From an uncultured Pseudomonadota bacterium (GTDB taxonomy: Bacteria > Myxococcota_A > Bradymonadia > Bradymonadales > GCA-2716585), in NCBI GenBank assembly GCA_937123825.1, contig CAKZKQ010000493.1, forward strand, positions 1-34,045: a stretch of DNA of 34,045 nucleotides. The letters are read 5' to 3'. The position numbers and the translations under genes are program-made. Below the pieces are notes generated by a model. It made no database searches, was not told the DNA's origin, and was given only the letters and a program-made list of their open reading frames with translations. Each line of letters begins with the position of its first letter. The first letter of the stretch is position 1. This document shows, in pieces, positions 24,976 through 33,176 of this stretch.

Positions 24976-25001
24976 TGTGGGTCAACGCCTGACGCCAACA
25001 C

Positions 25002-25061
25002 AAAAAGGCGCGTATGTTCTGGGACCTCTTCAAAACCTCCCAAAACACACGCGCCTTTTTT
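25002..25061. terminator. Strong bidirectional Rho-independent terminator
   Basis: AAAAAGGCGCGT (25002-25013) pairs with ACGCGCCTTTTT (25049-25060); a second inner stem of about ten pairs with one mismatch (TGTTCTGGGA with TCCCAAAACA) extends it. Runs of T follow on both strands. It lies 44 bases beyond the stop of the minus-strand M23-like gene and also closes the structured region read on the plus strand. Confidence 0.85.
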
Positions 25062-25104
25062 GCGTTCACACAGCCCATCTCACAACACGCCAAATGCCGT
25101 AAAC

Positions 25105-26181
25105 CTAGGGGGCTGGCCGCAACCATGCCTTTGAAGGCGGCTCAACCAACCCATGGGCCTCAAACGGCCCATGCGGGCTGGGCGACACCTCCAGGTCGGC
25201 CCACTTGACCGGCACCGCCCAGGAGCGCGGCGGATCGGCCAAAACGTCGTACCACACCACCGCCACATGCAAATGCGGCTCGTGGCTCACCCCCGAGTTG
25301 CCCACTCGCCCCAAATACGCTCCCTGCTCCAAATACGTCCCCTCCTGCACCCCAAACGGGATCGTGCCCTGCCTGAAGTGCAGCAAGTAGAGGTAATAGT
25401 GTCCGCCCAGCGCCACGCCCACCAGATTGTTGGTGTCCTCAAGCGTCCACTGCCCCGGCGAGTTGTCGGGCGCGTCGCGCTCCACCTCAATCACCCAGCC
25501 CCCCGTGGGCAAAAACACCTCGCGATCCCACACCAGGTAATCCTCATTGCGGCTCCCATCCCCCTCAAAGCGTCGACCGACCTCGTCAGTCACCACCAGA
25601 TCCCAGGCAAAGTCTCCGTAACCATACTCCTCAAGGTGGTAGCTCTCGTGGGCTGTCAGGACGTGTGAGAGCCCTTCAAGGGGCGGCTGGCGCAGCACAA
25701 CCCCTTGCTGCACGGCAAAGTCGCTGTAGCGGATCGCGTCGGACGGGGCTGGCTCAAACCAGGCGCGGGTGACCTCGGCGGCGTCGATCAACCGGACGCT
25801 GCGATCGTCGGGGTAGTCGGCAAAACCTGCGCCGTCAAAGAGCGCAAAGGTCATCCTGGCCTCGGGCGCCCACCAGATATTGTGATCAAAGACCTTCAGC
25901 AGCTCACCGCGCGCCACCTGCCCATCGCCAAGCTCCAGCGCCGTCCACTCAAAGCCCGGCTCGTCCTGCCCATCTCCATCATTGGTCCCAGAATCTTGGG
26001 CGTCTGAGACCTGGGCGTCTTCAACCGGTGGCGACGTGTCCTGGGCCGCGTCCTGCGGTTCGGTCGCGTCGGGCACAGAAGAAGCGTCGGGGCCGGGCGG
26101 GCGAGCTTCGCCGCCCTCCCGGTCCCCCCCCTGACAGGCGCTGAGCAGGAGCGCGCAAACCATGCAATGAAGAACTTTCAA
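25105..26181 (-). CDS. M23-type (LytM-like) lipoprotein, possibly non-catalytic
   Basis: A 358-residue lipoprotein. The TTG at 26179-26181 is taken as start because AGGAAG lies seven bases upstream, and it yields a proper signal (MKVLHCMVCALLLSAC, Cys16); the next ATG would leave too short a signal. An acidic, Pro/Ala/Asp-rich linker runs to ~75, then a unique region to ~175. The M23 metallopeptidase fold is visible at ~180-310: YGDFAWDLVV, GGHYYLYLLHF (His268), GAYLGRVGNSGVSHEPHLHV with His303 and His305. The normal first zinc pair His-x3-Asp appears as Asp190-x3-Asp194, so one ligand is changed. It may be a regulatory LytM-like protein rather than a peptidoglycan endopeptidase, or use another ligand. 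It diverges from the hydrolase gene around a palindromic operator. Confidence 0.8.
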   Translation of the reverse strand: MKVLHCMVCALLLSACQGGDREGGEARPPGPDASSVPDATEPQDAAQDTSPPVEDAQVSDAQDSGTNDGDGQDEPGFEWTALELGDGQVARGELLKVFDHNIWWAPEARMTFALFDGAGFADYPDDRSVRLIDAAEVTRAWFEPAPSDAIRYSDFAVQQGVVLRQPPLEGLSHVLTAHESYHLEEYGYGDFAWDLVVTDEVGRRFEGDGSRNEDYLVWDREVFLPTGGWVIEVERDAPDNSPGQWTLEDTNNLVGVALGGHYYLYLLHFRQGTIPFGVQEGTYLEQGAYLGRVGNSGVSHEPHLHVAVVWYDVLADPPRSWAVPVKWADLEVSPSPHGPFEAHGLVEPPSKAWLRPAP

Positions 26182-26210
26182 CGTCGGACTTCCTACACAA
26201 AGACACGGGC

Positions 26211-26228
26211 ATTACCTGACAAGGTAAT
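26211..26228. promoter_or_regulatory. Palindromic operator between divergent genes
   Basis: ATTACCT-GACA-AGGTAAT is a 7-bp perfect inverted repeat with a 4-base centre. It lies about 30 bases from the M23-like start and 65 bases from the hydrolase start. It is a typical dimer-binding site. The nearest regulator gene is the XRE/MmyB-type one just beyond the hydrolase, which makes it a candidate binder. Confidence 0.5.
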
Positions 26229-26292
26229 TGCGGTGTGCGCCCCAGGGTAGGACATTGGGGTCGAAGAACAAACCAGCCCTGGAGCCAAGACC

Positions 26293-27201
26293 ATGACAGA
26301 CCACGCCAAAACCACCGCCCCAACCCTCAAGGACGTTGAAGAGGCCCTGCGCGGCCAACCGCACCGCTGGTTGGACGTGGGACACTGCGAGTTGGCCTCC
26401 TGGAGCTTTGGCCAGGGCCCCGATCTGCTCTTTGTGCACGGCTGGCCACTGACGGCGGCGACCTTCAGAGAGCACATCCCGCACCTGGCCGACGCCTTCA
26501 CCTGCCATTTGATCGACCTGCCGGGGATAGGCAAGACCCGGTGGGACAAAAAACGCACGCAATTTGGGGTGGAGGGGCACATCAGCGCGGTGGTTGGGGC
26601 CATTGAGGCGCTCAACCTGGAGAAAGTGGCGCTGGTGGCCCACGACAGCGGCGCCACCATCACCCGCGTGGTCGCCTCCAGGCTCCCAGAGAAGGTCACG
26701 GCGCTGGTCATGGGCGACACCGAGCTGCCAGGACACCACGTGACCACCTTTGAGATGCTTCAAAAGGCGCTCAGCATGCCCGGCGCGTCGACCGCGATGC
26801 GCGCCGCGTGGCGATCCGAGCGGCTCTTGCGCTCAAAGTACGGCTTTGCGTCGTGTTTTGTGAACAAAGACCTGATCATGGGCGACTTTCATCGCTGGTT
26901 TGTGGCCCCTTTGACCCAAAACGCGCGGGCCATGGACGGACAACTCCACTTTGTGCGCGGCGCGGACTGGTCCATCCTCGACCGGTTGCCCCAAATCCAC
27001 GCTCAAATCGCCGCGCCAGTGCTTATGATCTGGGGCGAACGGGATCGATTCTTCCCTTTGAGCGGCGCGCGCAAGATGATCGACCAGTTTCCGGCTGGCG
27101 CGACCCTTGAAGTCATCCCCGAAGGCCGCCTTTTTGTGCACGAAGAGCACCCGGAGCGCTTTGTTCAACTGACGCGGGACTTTTTGCTGGAGCACACCTA
27201 G
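26293..27201 (+). CDS. Alpha/beta-hydrolase, haloalkane dehalogenase/epoxide hydrolase-like
   Basis: A 302-residue cytoplasmic alpha/beta-hydrolase. HGWP (49-52) gives the oxyanion hole. The nucleophile elbow is VAHDSG with Asp118, not Ser, placing it with the haloalkane dehalogenases, epoxide hydrolases and fluoroacetate dehalogenases that work through an ester to Asp. The acid is probably Asp251 (WGERDRFF), and the base His283 (FVHEEHPERF, aligned with the usual PHEExPE). A helical cap lies at about 140-230. The substrate cannot be read from sequence. GGAG precedes the ATG by eight bases. It shares the operator at 26211 with the divergent lipoprotein and converges with the MmyB-type regulator gene, a common pairing. 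Confidence 0.88.
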   Translation: MTDHAKTTAPTLKDVEEALRGQPHRWLDVGHCELASWSFGQGPDLLFVHGWPLTAATFREHIPHLADAFTCHLIDLPGIGKTRWDKKRTQFGVEGHISAVVGAIEALNLEKVALVAHDSGATITRVVASRLPEKVTALVMGDTELPGHHVTTFEMLQKALSMPGASTAMRAAWRSERLLRSKYGFASCFVNKDLIMGDFHRWFVAPLTQNARAMDGQLHFVRGADWSILDRLPQIHAQIAAPVLMIWGERDRFFPLSGARKMIDQFPAGATLEVIPEGRLFVHEEHPERFVQLTRDFLLEHT

Positions 27202-27224
27202 GATTTCAGGCCGCCCAAGGGGCC

Positions 27225-28052
27225 TTATGAGCGCTCGGCAAGCTCCTGACAGACAGCGCGCGTGGTCTGGTCGAGGGGAAAGTAGCTCTCCAGGCGGATG
27301 TGCTGCGATGCGCGATGCTGTGGGGCGCTAAAGAGGGTCACCGCCGAGACAAAACGCAGCTCCACGTCGCCCCTGCGCAGCCCCAGGACAAAGACGGGCT
27401 CGTTGACGGCCTCAAAATCGAGCGTGCGCCAGGCCTTGGGCACCCCTCGGGCCTGCAAAACCTCATCAAGGAGCGCTTTGAGGCGCCGATCGTCCGGGTT
27501 GTCGAGCACCTCGCGCTGCAACCGCACCACCATCCCCCGCGCCGTGGCCTCCCAGTTGATGACTGCACCCCTGGCCGCGTCGTCCTCAAAGAAGATCCGC
27601 ACGGCGTTGAGGCCAGCGCGGCCAAGCAGATGCGGCGCCACGTACTCGATCAAGCGCCACATGGCCTGATTGCCGTCCAAAACGTCATAGGCCGAGTCCA
27701 CCACCAGGAGCGGAAAGGGCTCTTGTTGGGCCTTGATGTGCTCGATGGCCACCCCAATGGCCTTTGGGATGCGCTTGGACAGCCCCGGTTCCTCAAATCG
27801 CGCCTCAAAACCAGCCGCGCGCAGCATCGCGTTCTGCTCTTCGGGGGGAATCTCCAGCGTTTTCCCCAAGCGCAGGATCATCTGCTCGCCGGGGGCTGCC
27901 CTGCCGGTCTCCAAAAAGCTGATGTGGCGCGACGACACCTCGGCCTCCAGCCCCAACGCCATCTGACTGAGCCCCTTGCGGGTGCGCCAATGCCTCAGCA
28001 GGGCTCCAAAAAGGCTCGCCTTGCCCGTCTGCTCCTGTCCACCTCTGGCCAT
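27225..28052 (-). CDS. XRE-family regulator with MmyB-like ligand-binding domain
   Basis: A 275-residue transcriptional regulator. The N-terminal helix-turn-helix is GALLRHWRTRKGLSQMALGL through EVSSRHISFLETGRAAP. It is followed by the MmyB-like domain (about 95-265), recognisable by PFPLLVVDSAYDVLDGNQAM, LNAVRIFFED, and the C-terminal SYFPLDQTTR. MmyB-type proteins are thought to bind fatty-acid-like ligands and often sit beside oxidoreductase or hydrolase genes, as here. The ATG at 28052 is chosen because AGGTGGAG lies just before it; a GTG three codons upstream is the alternative. The likely target is the hydrolase/M23-like divergent promoter, which carries a palindrome. That link is inference. 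Confidence 0.88.
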   Translation of the reverse strand: MARGGQEQTGKASLFGALLRHWRTRKGLSQMALGLEAEVSSRHISFLETGRAAPGEQMILRLGKTLEIPPEEQNAMLRAAGFEARFEEPGLSKRIPKAIGVAIEHIKAQQEPFPLLVVDSAYDVLDGNQAMWRLIEYVAPHLLGRAGLNAVRIFFEDDAARGAVINWEATARGMVVRLQREVLDNPDDRRLKALLDEVLQARGVPKAWRTLDFEAVNEPVFVLGLRRGDVELRFVSAVTLFSAPQHRASQHIRLESYFPLDQTTRAVCQELAERS

Positions 28053-28158
28053 GGCCTCCACCTGCGTTCAAATGCTGCGCTCACACGCCATTTTATCCTC
28101 TCGCAGTCATCCACCAAGCACAAGGCGGCCAGAGGCAGGGCCAAATGTGCACGAGCCC

Positions 28159-28258
28159 TTGATACGACCGGCCGATGTGTGACAATCCAGAAGACCTGGA
28201 TATGCCGTCACAAGACCCGAAGCCCTTTAACGCCAACTGTGCCACGCGCCAGGGCTTC
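28159..28258 (+). promoter_or_regulatory. Putative promoter and hairpin leader of the PrsW-like gene
   Basis: TTGATA (28159-28164), a 16-base spacer and GACAAT (28181-28186). Overlapping the -10 is a perfect inverted repeat ATCCAG-AAGAC-CTGGAT (28185-28201). An 8-bp perfect stem GAAGCCCT/AGGGCTTC (28219-28226, 28251-28258) closes a 24-base loop just ahead of the start region. The first repeat could be an operator, and the second could affect translation. Confidence 0.38.
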
Positions 28259-28278
28259 AACACCCCATGAGGTCATCC

Positions 28279-29523
28279 ATGACACAAGGAACACCGATTT
28301 CTCCAAAGGGCGGCGGCAAGCGTCCACCCCCGGGGCGAACCGTCGCTCTGGCCAACGTGGTGCCGCCCGACAACAGCGGTCGGACGATGTTCCTGGCCAG
28401 TTGCGGCGTGCTGATCTTGATGATGGGCGGTCTGGCGGCGGCGTGCGCCTTCATGAACGTCTTTGGCAGCTTCGCCGAAAAACCCATGATCTCGTTTGTG
28501 TCGGCGTTCAACGCCGTCGTATTGGCGATCCCCTACTTCATGGTGATCCTGTGGATGGATCGCAACGAGAAGGAGCCGCCGCACCTGATCGCCAGCGCCT
28601 TTTTGTGGGGCGCGATCATGTCGACGATGATCTCATGTGTGGTCAACACCCTCTTTGGGGCCATCGCGCAGGGCGTCATCGGCGACCCCGCCGCCGCAGG
28701 CCAGCTCACCGCCAGCATCAGCGCGCCCTTCATTGAAGAGTTGACCAAGGGGGCGGCGCTCTGGGTGATCTTCCTCTTCTTCAAGAAGGACTTTGACAAC
28801 GTCATGGACGGGATCGTCTACGGCGCGCTGGTGGGCCTTGGCTTTGCCGCATTTGAGAACTTCATGTACTACGCGCGCACCGACACGCTGCTGTCGACCT
28901 TTGTGTTGACCATGATGCGCGGTGTGATCGGCTCGGTGGGCAGCCACGCCTGTTATACGGCGCTGACGGGGATCGGCTTTGGGCTCTTCCGTGTGATGCG
29001 CAAAGGGGCGCTGCGTTGGGCGATGCCCCCGCTCTTTTTGGGCCTGTCGATGTTCACCCACTTTGCCTGGAACACCTTTGTGGGCTTCTTCTTCCCGTCC
29101 AACTACACCCCTGGCGGCATCATCCAGGAGTTGGCCATGATCATCACCTCGATGGGCTCGGCGGTCTTCATCCTGCAGTTGCCCTTTGTGGTCTTTGTGT
29201 TGATCGTCACGGCGGTGTCGCTGCGCCACGAGCGCAAACTCATCGAGCAGTACCTCAGCACCGAGGTCGCCCCGGTCTTGATGCCCGGCGAGCTGCAGCG
29301 CCTGGTGCCTGCGCGCCGCCGCTCCTGGCACTCATTCAAGCTTTTGGCGACCTTCCGCCTTGGAGAGTGGTTCAAGACCCGCAAGCGCAACCGCAAGCTG
29401 ATTCGCCTGGCGTTTGAGAAGTGGCACATGGACCAGGAGGCCAAGCTCGACCAGAAGATCCAGGGCCACTACCACGCAGAGCGCGTCCTGGGCTTGCGCA
29501 AAGAGTTGGCCGATCTGGCCTGA
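28279..29523 (+). CDS. PrsW-family intramembrane metalloprotease
   Basis: A 414-residue multi-pass protein (about eight helices) of the PrsW/CAAX-protease type. PrsW proteins cut membrane proteins such as anti-sigma factors. Key residues: APFIEELTKG with Glu153-Glu154, DGIVYGALVGLGFAAFENFM (with Glu193), and two histidines in membrane-helix contexts, VGSHACYTA and FTHFAWNTF, all of which match the family's metal-site pattern. A ~30-residue basic/Pro-rich N-terminal tail is cytoplasmic. The C-terminal ~100 residues are soluble and highly basic (FKTRKRNRKLIRLAFEKWH), longer than in typical PrsW. The ATG at 28279 follows GAGG; the earlier ATG at 28267 lacks a site. No sigma/anti-sigma pair is nearby. 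Confidence 0.88.
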   Translation: MTQGTPISPKGGGKRPPPGRTVALANVVPPDNSGRTMFLASCGVLILMMGGLAAACAFMNVFGSFAEKPMISFVSAFNAVVLAIPYFMVILWMDRNEKEPPHLIASAFLWGAIMSTMISCVVNTLFGAIAQGVIGDPAAAGQLTASISAPFIEELTKGAALWVIFLFFKKDFDNVMDGIVYGALVGLGFAAFENFMYYARTDTLLSTFVLTMMRGVIGSVGSHACYTALTGIGFGLFRVMRKGALRWAMPPLFLGLSMFTHFAWNTFVGFFFPSNYTPGGIIQELAMIITSMGSAVFILQLPFVVFVLIVTAVSLRHERKLIEQYLSTEVAPVLMPGELQRLVPARRRSWHSFKLLATFRLGEWFKTRKRNRKLIRLAFEKWHMDQEAKLDQKIQGHYHAERVLGLRKELADLA

Positions 29524-29530
29524 CCCTCTC

Positions 29531-30307
29531 TCACCAGAACATCAGCGTGTAGTCCTTGCCCCAGGCGTTGAAGTTGAACCAGGCGTGTTCAACCCAGCCG
29601 TTGGCCGCCGCGCTGATCAGCCCCAACCACAACCCCGAGAGCATGATGGCCACCGGCAACGCGCGCTGCCCAAAGCGACGCAGCGCCGGATTGGCCAGCA
29701 GCGGCGCCGTGCCCGCAAAGAGCAGCACCGGGGTCGTCATCAGCACCAGACCCCCCATCAGCGCCGCGCCGTGCAAAGGGCTGGCCGTCGACGCCGCCAA
29801 ACCCAACACCCAGAACATCAGCATGCAGGGCAGCAGGCCCATCACAAAGCCAAGCGCCACCATCCGGCCCGGGAGCTTGGCAGGCCAGCGCTTTCTGAGC
29901 CCCTTTAGAAGCTTGCCCACCATCTGGCTGCCCATCGAACCCGCCCCAAAGCGGCTCTTGGCCAGCCGCTCGGCCACCGGCGGCAGCTGGGCCACGCCTG
30001 AAGCAAAGAGCCCTGCCGCCACCACCAACCCCGAGACCATCGCCACGTCCCGAATGGCGTTCTCCATCGCCACGCCAATCAGCCCCGCCAGCGCTCCCAG
30101 CAGCCCGTACATCACGCCGCGTCCCAGTTGGTAGGAGAGCACGCGCTGACCCCTGACCATGGCCTGCTTTCGAGGCGTCGCGTCCGGCGCCACGCCCGAG
30201 TTGAGCCCCGCCATGATGGGGCCACACATCCCCGCACAATGCAGGCTGACCCAAAGGACTCCCAGGCCCAGAAGCTGCGCGTATTGCTGATGAAACTCCC
30301 CAGACAT
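29531..30307 (-). CDS. Sulfite exporter TauE/SafE-like membrane protein (DsbD_2/UreH type)
   Basis: A 258-residue protein with about six membrane helices, starting at the ATG at 30307 directly after an ideal AAGGAGGTGG. The family's hallmark SLHCAGMCGPI is in the first helix (Cys pair within HCxxMC), and a second helix has GLLPCMLMFWVLGLA, the mirror-like Pro-Cys. Genes of this type repeatedly sit beside cbb3 oxidase clusters and are suspected of helping copper or heme-copper assembly. Here it is divergent from ccoNO, which fits. 'Sulfite exporter' is a database family name and should not be taken as function. It converges with the PrsW gene with seven bases between stops. Confidence 0.85.
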   Translation of the reverse strand: MSGEFHQQYAQLLGLGVLWVSLHCAGMCGPIMAGLNSGVAPDATPRKQAMVRGQRVLSYQLGRGVMYGLLGALAGLIGVAMENAIRDVAMVSGLVVAAGLFASGVAQLPPVAERLAKSRFGAGSMGSQMVGKLLKGLRKRWPAKLPGRMVALGFVMGLLPCMLMFWVLGLAASTASPLHGAALMGGLVLMTTPVLLFAGTAPLLANPALRRFGQRALPVAIMLSGLWLGLISAAANGWVEHAWFNFNAWGKDYTLMFW

Positions 30308-30543
30308 ACCACCTCCTTCTTCACAGTGGTGCGGCGACCCACCAGCGCAACGACCGTGCCATCTGGGCAAACCCCGTCATGAACGATGCCGACCCCCACG
30401 ACCATGCCAAGACCCGTCCGGCAGAAGCTGCGCCTTAAAACGGCCATGGCGCAAAAGGTGCGCGGCGTCATTGGAGAGGCTCCGGGGGACAAAACCGGTG
30501 CGGAAGGTGTGGCTGCGGGGCTTGGGTCGTTCTGGGGAGATCC

Positions 30544-30559
30544 TGGCACGTTCCTGGCT
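30544..30559 (+). promoter_or_regulatory. Sigma-54-type (-24/-12) promoter candidate before ccoNO
   Basis: TGGCACG-TTCC-TGGCT keeps the invariant GG and GC at the correct spacing; only one base differs from the -12 consensus TTGC. It lies ~160 bases upstream of the ccoNO start. The rest of the 414-base gap shows no FNR-like palindrome and no gene. Confidence 0.4.
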
Positions 30560-30721
30560 GATGCAGCGCTGCGGGTCTGACCCCGTCGCGCAAAAGCTGC
30601 CGGGCGGACCTTGTTCGACAGCGCCGGGCCAGACTTCCCCCCCAAAGGTCCTGACCTGGACGCTGTCCAACCAGCGTCAAAGCAAGAGTGGACAGACTCT
30701 TTAGAAGATGGAGGAAAGGCC

Positions 30722-32986
30722 TTGAACACGAAAGGCGAAGGGTTTCACCCATCCCCAGGCGGGGACACACAACCCAAGGGCTCACCGGCCCCCGATGTTT
30801 TGCCGGCGGGACTGGAGAGGGTCGTCTACGACGATAAGATTGCGCGGTACTTTGTCATCGCCACCGTCCTTTGGGGCGTGGTGGGGATGCTGGCGGGGGT
30901 GCTTTTGGCACTCCAGATCGCCTGGTGGCCGGCCAACGTCGGCGAGTACCTGACCTTTGGACGGCTCAGGCCCTTGCACACCAACGCGGTGATCTTTGCC
31001 TTTGCGGGCAACGCCATCTTTGCCGCCATCTACTACTCCACCCAGCGCCTGGTCAAAGCCCGCATGTTCAGCGACATGCTGAGCAAGTTCCACTTCTGGG
31101 GCTGGCAGGCGATCATCGTATCGGCGGCCGTCACATTGCCGCTGGGGTGGACGACCAGCAAAGAGTACGCGGAGCTTGAATGGCCGATCGACATCGCCAT
31201 CGCGGTGGTTTGGCTGGCGTTCGCGGCCAACTTCTTCCTGACGCTCAAGAACCGGCGCGAAAAACACCTCTACGTGGCCCTGTGGTTCTACATCGCCACG
31301 ATCGTGACCGTGACGGTGCTGCACGTCTTCAACTCGCTGGCGCTCCCGGTGGACTTCACCAAGAGCTACCCGATCTACGCGGGCCTGCAAGACGCGCTGG
31401 TGCAGTGGTGGTACGGCCACAACGCGGTGGCGTTCTTCCTGACGACGCCGTTCCTTGGCCTGATGTACTACTTCCTGCCCAAGGCGGCCGAGCGCCCGGT
31501 CTTCTCCTACAAGCTCTCCATCATCCACTTCTGGTCGCTGGTCTTCATCTACATCTGGGCGGGTCCCCACCACCTGCACTACACGGCGCTGCCGGAGTGG
31601 GCCTCGACGCTGGGGATGGTCTTCTCGATCATGCTCTGGATGCCGTCCTGGGGCGGGATGATCAACGGCCTCTTCACGCTGCGTGGGGCCTGGGACAAGC
31701 TGCGCGATGACCCGGTGCTGAAGTTCTTTGTCATCGGCATCACCTTCTACGGCATGGCGACCTTTGAGGGGCCGATGCTCTCGGTCAAGACGGTCAACGC
31801 GCTGAGCCACTACACGGACTGGACCATCGCGCACGTTCACTCGGGGGCGCTGGGCTGGAACGGCTTTATGGCGCTGGGCATGGTGTACTGGCTGATTCCC
31901 CGGCTGTGGCAGACCGAGCTTTACAGCAAGCGTCTGGCCAACATCCACTTCTGGATGGGCACGGTGGGCATTGTGCTCTACGTGGTGGCCATGTACTCCG
32001 CCGGTGTGACCCAGGGCCTGATGTGGCGCGCCTTTGACGAGACCGGCCGCCTGCTCTACCCCGACTTCATCGAGACCGTCGTGCAGCTCATGCCCATGTA
32101 CTGGGTCCGCCTCATCGGTGGTCTGCTCTACCTCGGCGGCGTGATGCTGGGCGGTTACAACCTGTGGATGTCGGTGCGCAACGCGCCCAAAGACCTCAAA
32201 GACCCGGTCGTGATGGTGCCCCCGATGGCGGGCCGCGCGGTCCTGCCCCCGGCCCGGACCTACGACGAAGCGCTCAACCGCGTCGAAAGCACCGTGCGTC
32301 ACGGCTGGCACCGGGCGCTGGAAGGCTGGCCGATGGTCTTCACCGTGCTGACCACGGGCGCCATCCTGGTGGGCTCGGTGGTGGAGATTGTGCCGATGAT
32401 GCTCATCGAGACGCGCACCGGTCAGCTCTCCACCGTGACCCCCTACACGCCGCTGGAGCTTGAGGGCCGCGATATCTACATCCGTGAAGGCTGCGTGGGC
32501 TGTCACTCGCAGATGGTGCGCCCCTTCCGTCAGGAGATCGAGCGCTACGGCGAGTACTCCAAACCTGGCGAGAGCGCCAACGACCACCCGTTCCTGTGGG
32601 GTTCCAAGCGTACGGGGCCGGACCTGGCCCGCGTGGGCGGCAAGTATCCGCATGACTGGCACGTGCGCCACATGGAGGATCCTCGCTCGACCAGCCCCAA
32701 ATCCATCATGCCGGCCTACGCGTGGCTGTTGGAGAAGGAGTTGGACCTGAGCAAGACCCAGAACAAGGTCGAGACGATGATCATGCTGGGCGTGCCCTAC
32801 ACCCCCGCCATGGCCGAGTCGAGCGTGGCGGACGCCCAGAGTCAGGCCCAGACCATCGCCGCCGAGATCGCCAGCCAGGGCGGGCGCGATGACCTGGCCA
32901 ACAAAGAGATCGTGGCGCTGGTGGCTTATTTGCAGCGGCTGGGCCAGGACATCAAGAAGCTCAACGTCGAAAACGAGGGGAGGTGA
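30722..32986 (+). CDS. ccoNO: cbb3-type cytochrome c oxidase, fused subunits I and II (CcoN-CcoO)
   Basis: Reduces O2 to water at high affinity and pumps protons, in the cytoplasmic membrane. The 754-residue protein joins CcoN and CcoO. The N-terminal ~490 residues are the 12-helix catalytic subunit: heme ligand in RPLHTNAVIFAF, CuB histidines in WYGHNAVAFF and WAGPHHLHY, and heme ligands in IAHVHSGALGWNG. After a short linker, CcoO begins (~535) with one membrane helix and a cytochrome c domain bearing EGCVGCHSQMVRPF (CVGCH at 591-595). Such fusions are known in some deltaproteobacteria and Bacteroidota. The start is the TTG at 30722, seven bases after GGAGG; the frame runs upstream to 30611 without a ribosome site. 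First gene of the ccoNO-Q-P operon. Confidence 0.95.
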   Translation: MNTKGEGFHPSPGGDTQPKGSPAPDVLPAGLERVVYDDKIARYFVIATVLWGVVGMLAGVLLALQIAWWPANVGEYLTFGRLRPLHTNAVIFAFAGNAIFAAIYYSTQRLVKARMFSDMLSKFHFWGWQAIIVSAAVTLPLGWTTSKEYAELEWPIDIAIAVVWLAFAANFFLTLKNRREKHLYVALWFYIATIVTVTVLHVFNSLALPVDFTKSYPIYAGLQDALVQWWYGHNAVAFFLTTPFLGLMYYFLPKAAERPVFSYKLSIIHFWSLVFIYIWAGPHHLHYTALPEWASTLGMVFSIMLWMPSWGGMINGLFTLRGAWDKLRDDPVLKFFVIGITFYGMATFEGPMLSVKTVNALSHYTDWTIAHVHSGALGWNGFMALGMVYWLIPRLWQTELYSKRLANIHFWMGTVGIVLYVVAMYSAGVTQGLMWRAFDETGRLLYPDFIETVVQLMPMYWVRLIGGLLYLGGVMLGGYNLWMSVRNAPKDLKDPVVMVPPMAGRAVLPPARTYDEALNRVESTVRHGWHRALEGWPMVFTVLTTGAILVGSVVEIVPMMLIETRTGQLSTVTPYTPLELEGRDIYIREGCVGCHSQMVRPFRQEIERYGEYSKPGESANDHPFLWGSKRTGPDLARVGGKYPHDWHVRHMEDPRSTSPKSIMPAYAWLLEKELDLSKTQNKVETMIMLGVPYTPAMAESSVADAQSQAQTIAAEIASQGGRDDLANKEIVALVAYLQRLGQDIKKLNVENEGR

Positions 32987-32992
32987 CGAGCC

Positions 32993-33160
32993 ATGATGCG
33001 CGAAGCAATGCAGAACTCCGGTCTGGAGGTCTTTGCCGAGGTGGGCCTGGCGCTCTTTGTGGCGGCCTTCCTGATGATGCTGGTGCGGGTCACTTTCATG
33101 ACTCGCCATGAAGTGGAACACATCCAGAACCTGCCGCTGGACGACGGCCAGAAGAACTGA
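32993..33160 (+). CDS. ccoQ: Small cbb3 oxidase subunit, CcoQ/FixQ-like
   Basis: A 55-residue protein starting MMREAMQNSGLEVFAEVGLA. It has one membrane helix (residues ~13-33, LEVFAEVGLALFVAAFLMML) and a charged tail with TRHEVEHIQNLPLDDG, the ordinary layout of CcoQ, the small subunit that stabilises the oxidase. GGAGGTG (32979-32985) overlaps the ccoNO stop, so translation is coupled. It lies between ccoNO and ccoP exactly where ccoQ is expected. Identification rests mainly on size, helix and position. Confidence 0.82.
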   Translation: MMREAMQNSGLEVFAEVGLALFVAAFLMMLVRVTFMTRHEVEHIQNLPLDDGQKN

Positions 33161-33176
33161 AAAGGAGGCACAACCC

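Noticed and set aside
24778..25134. Open frames across the structured region (118 and 103 codons)
   Set aside because: They run through the inverted repeat and the strong terminator, have unlikely composition and no properly spaced ribosome site.
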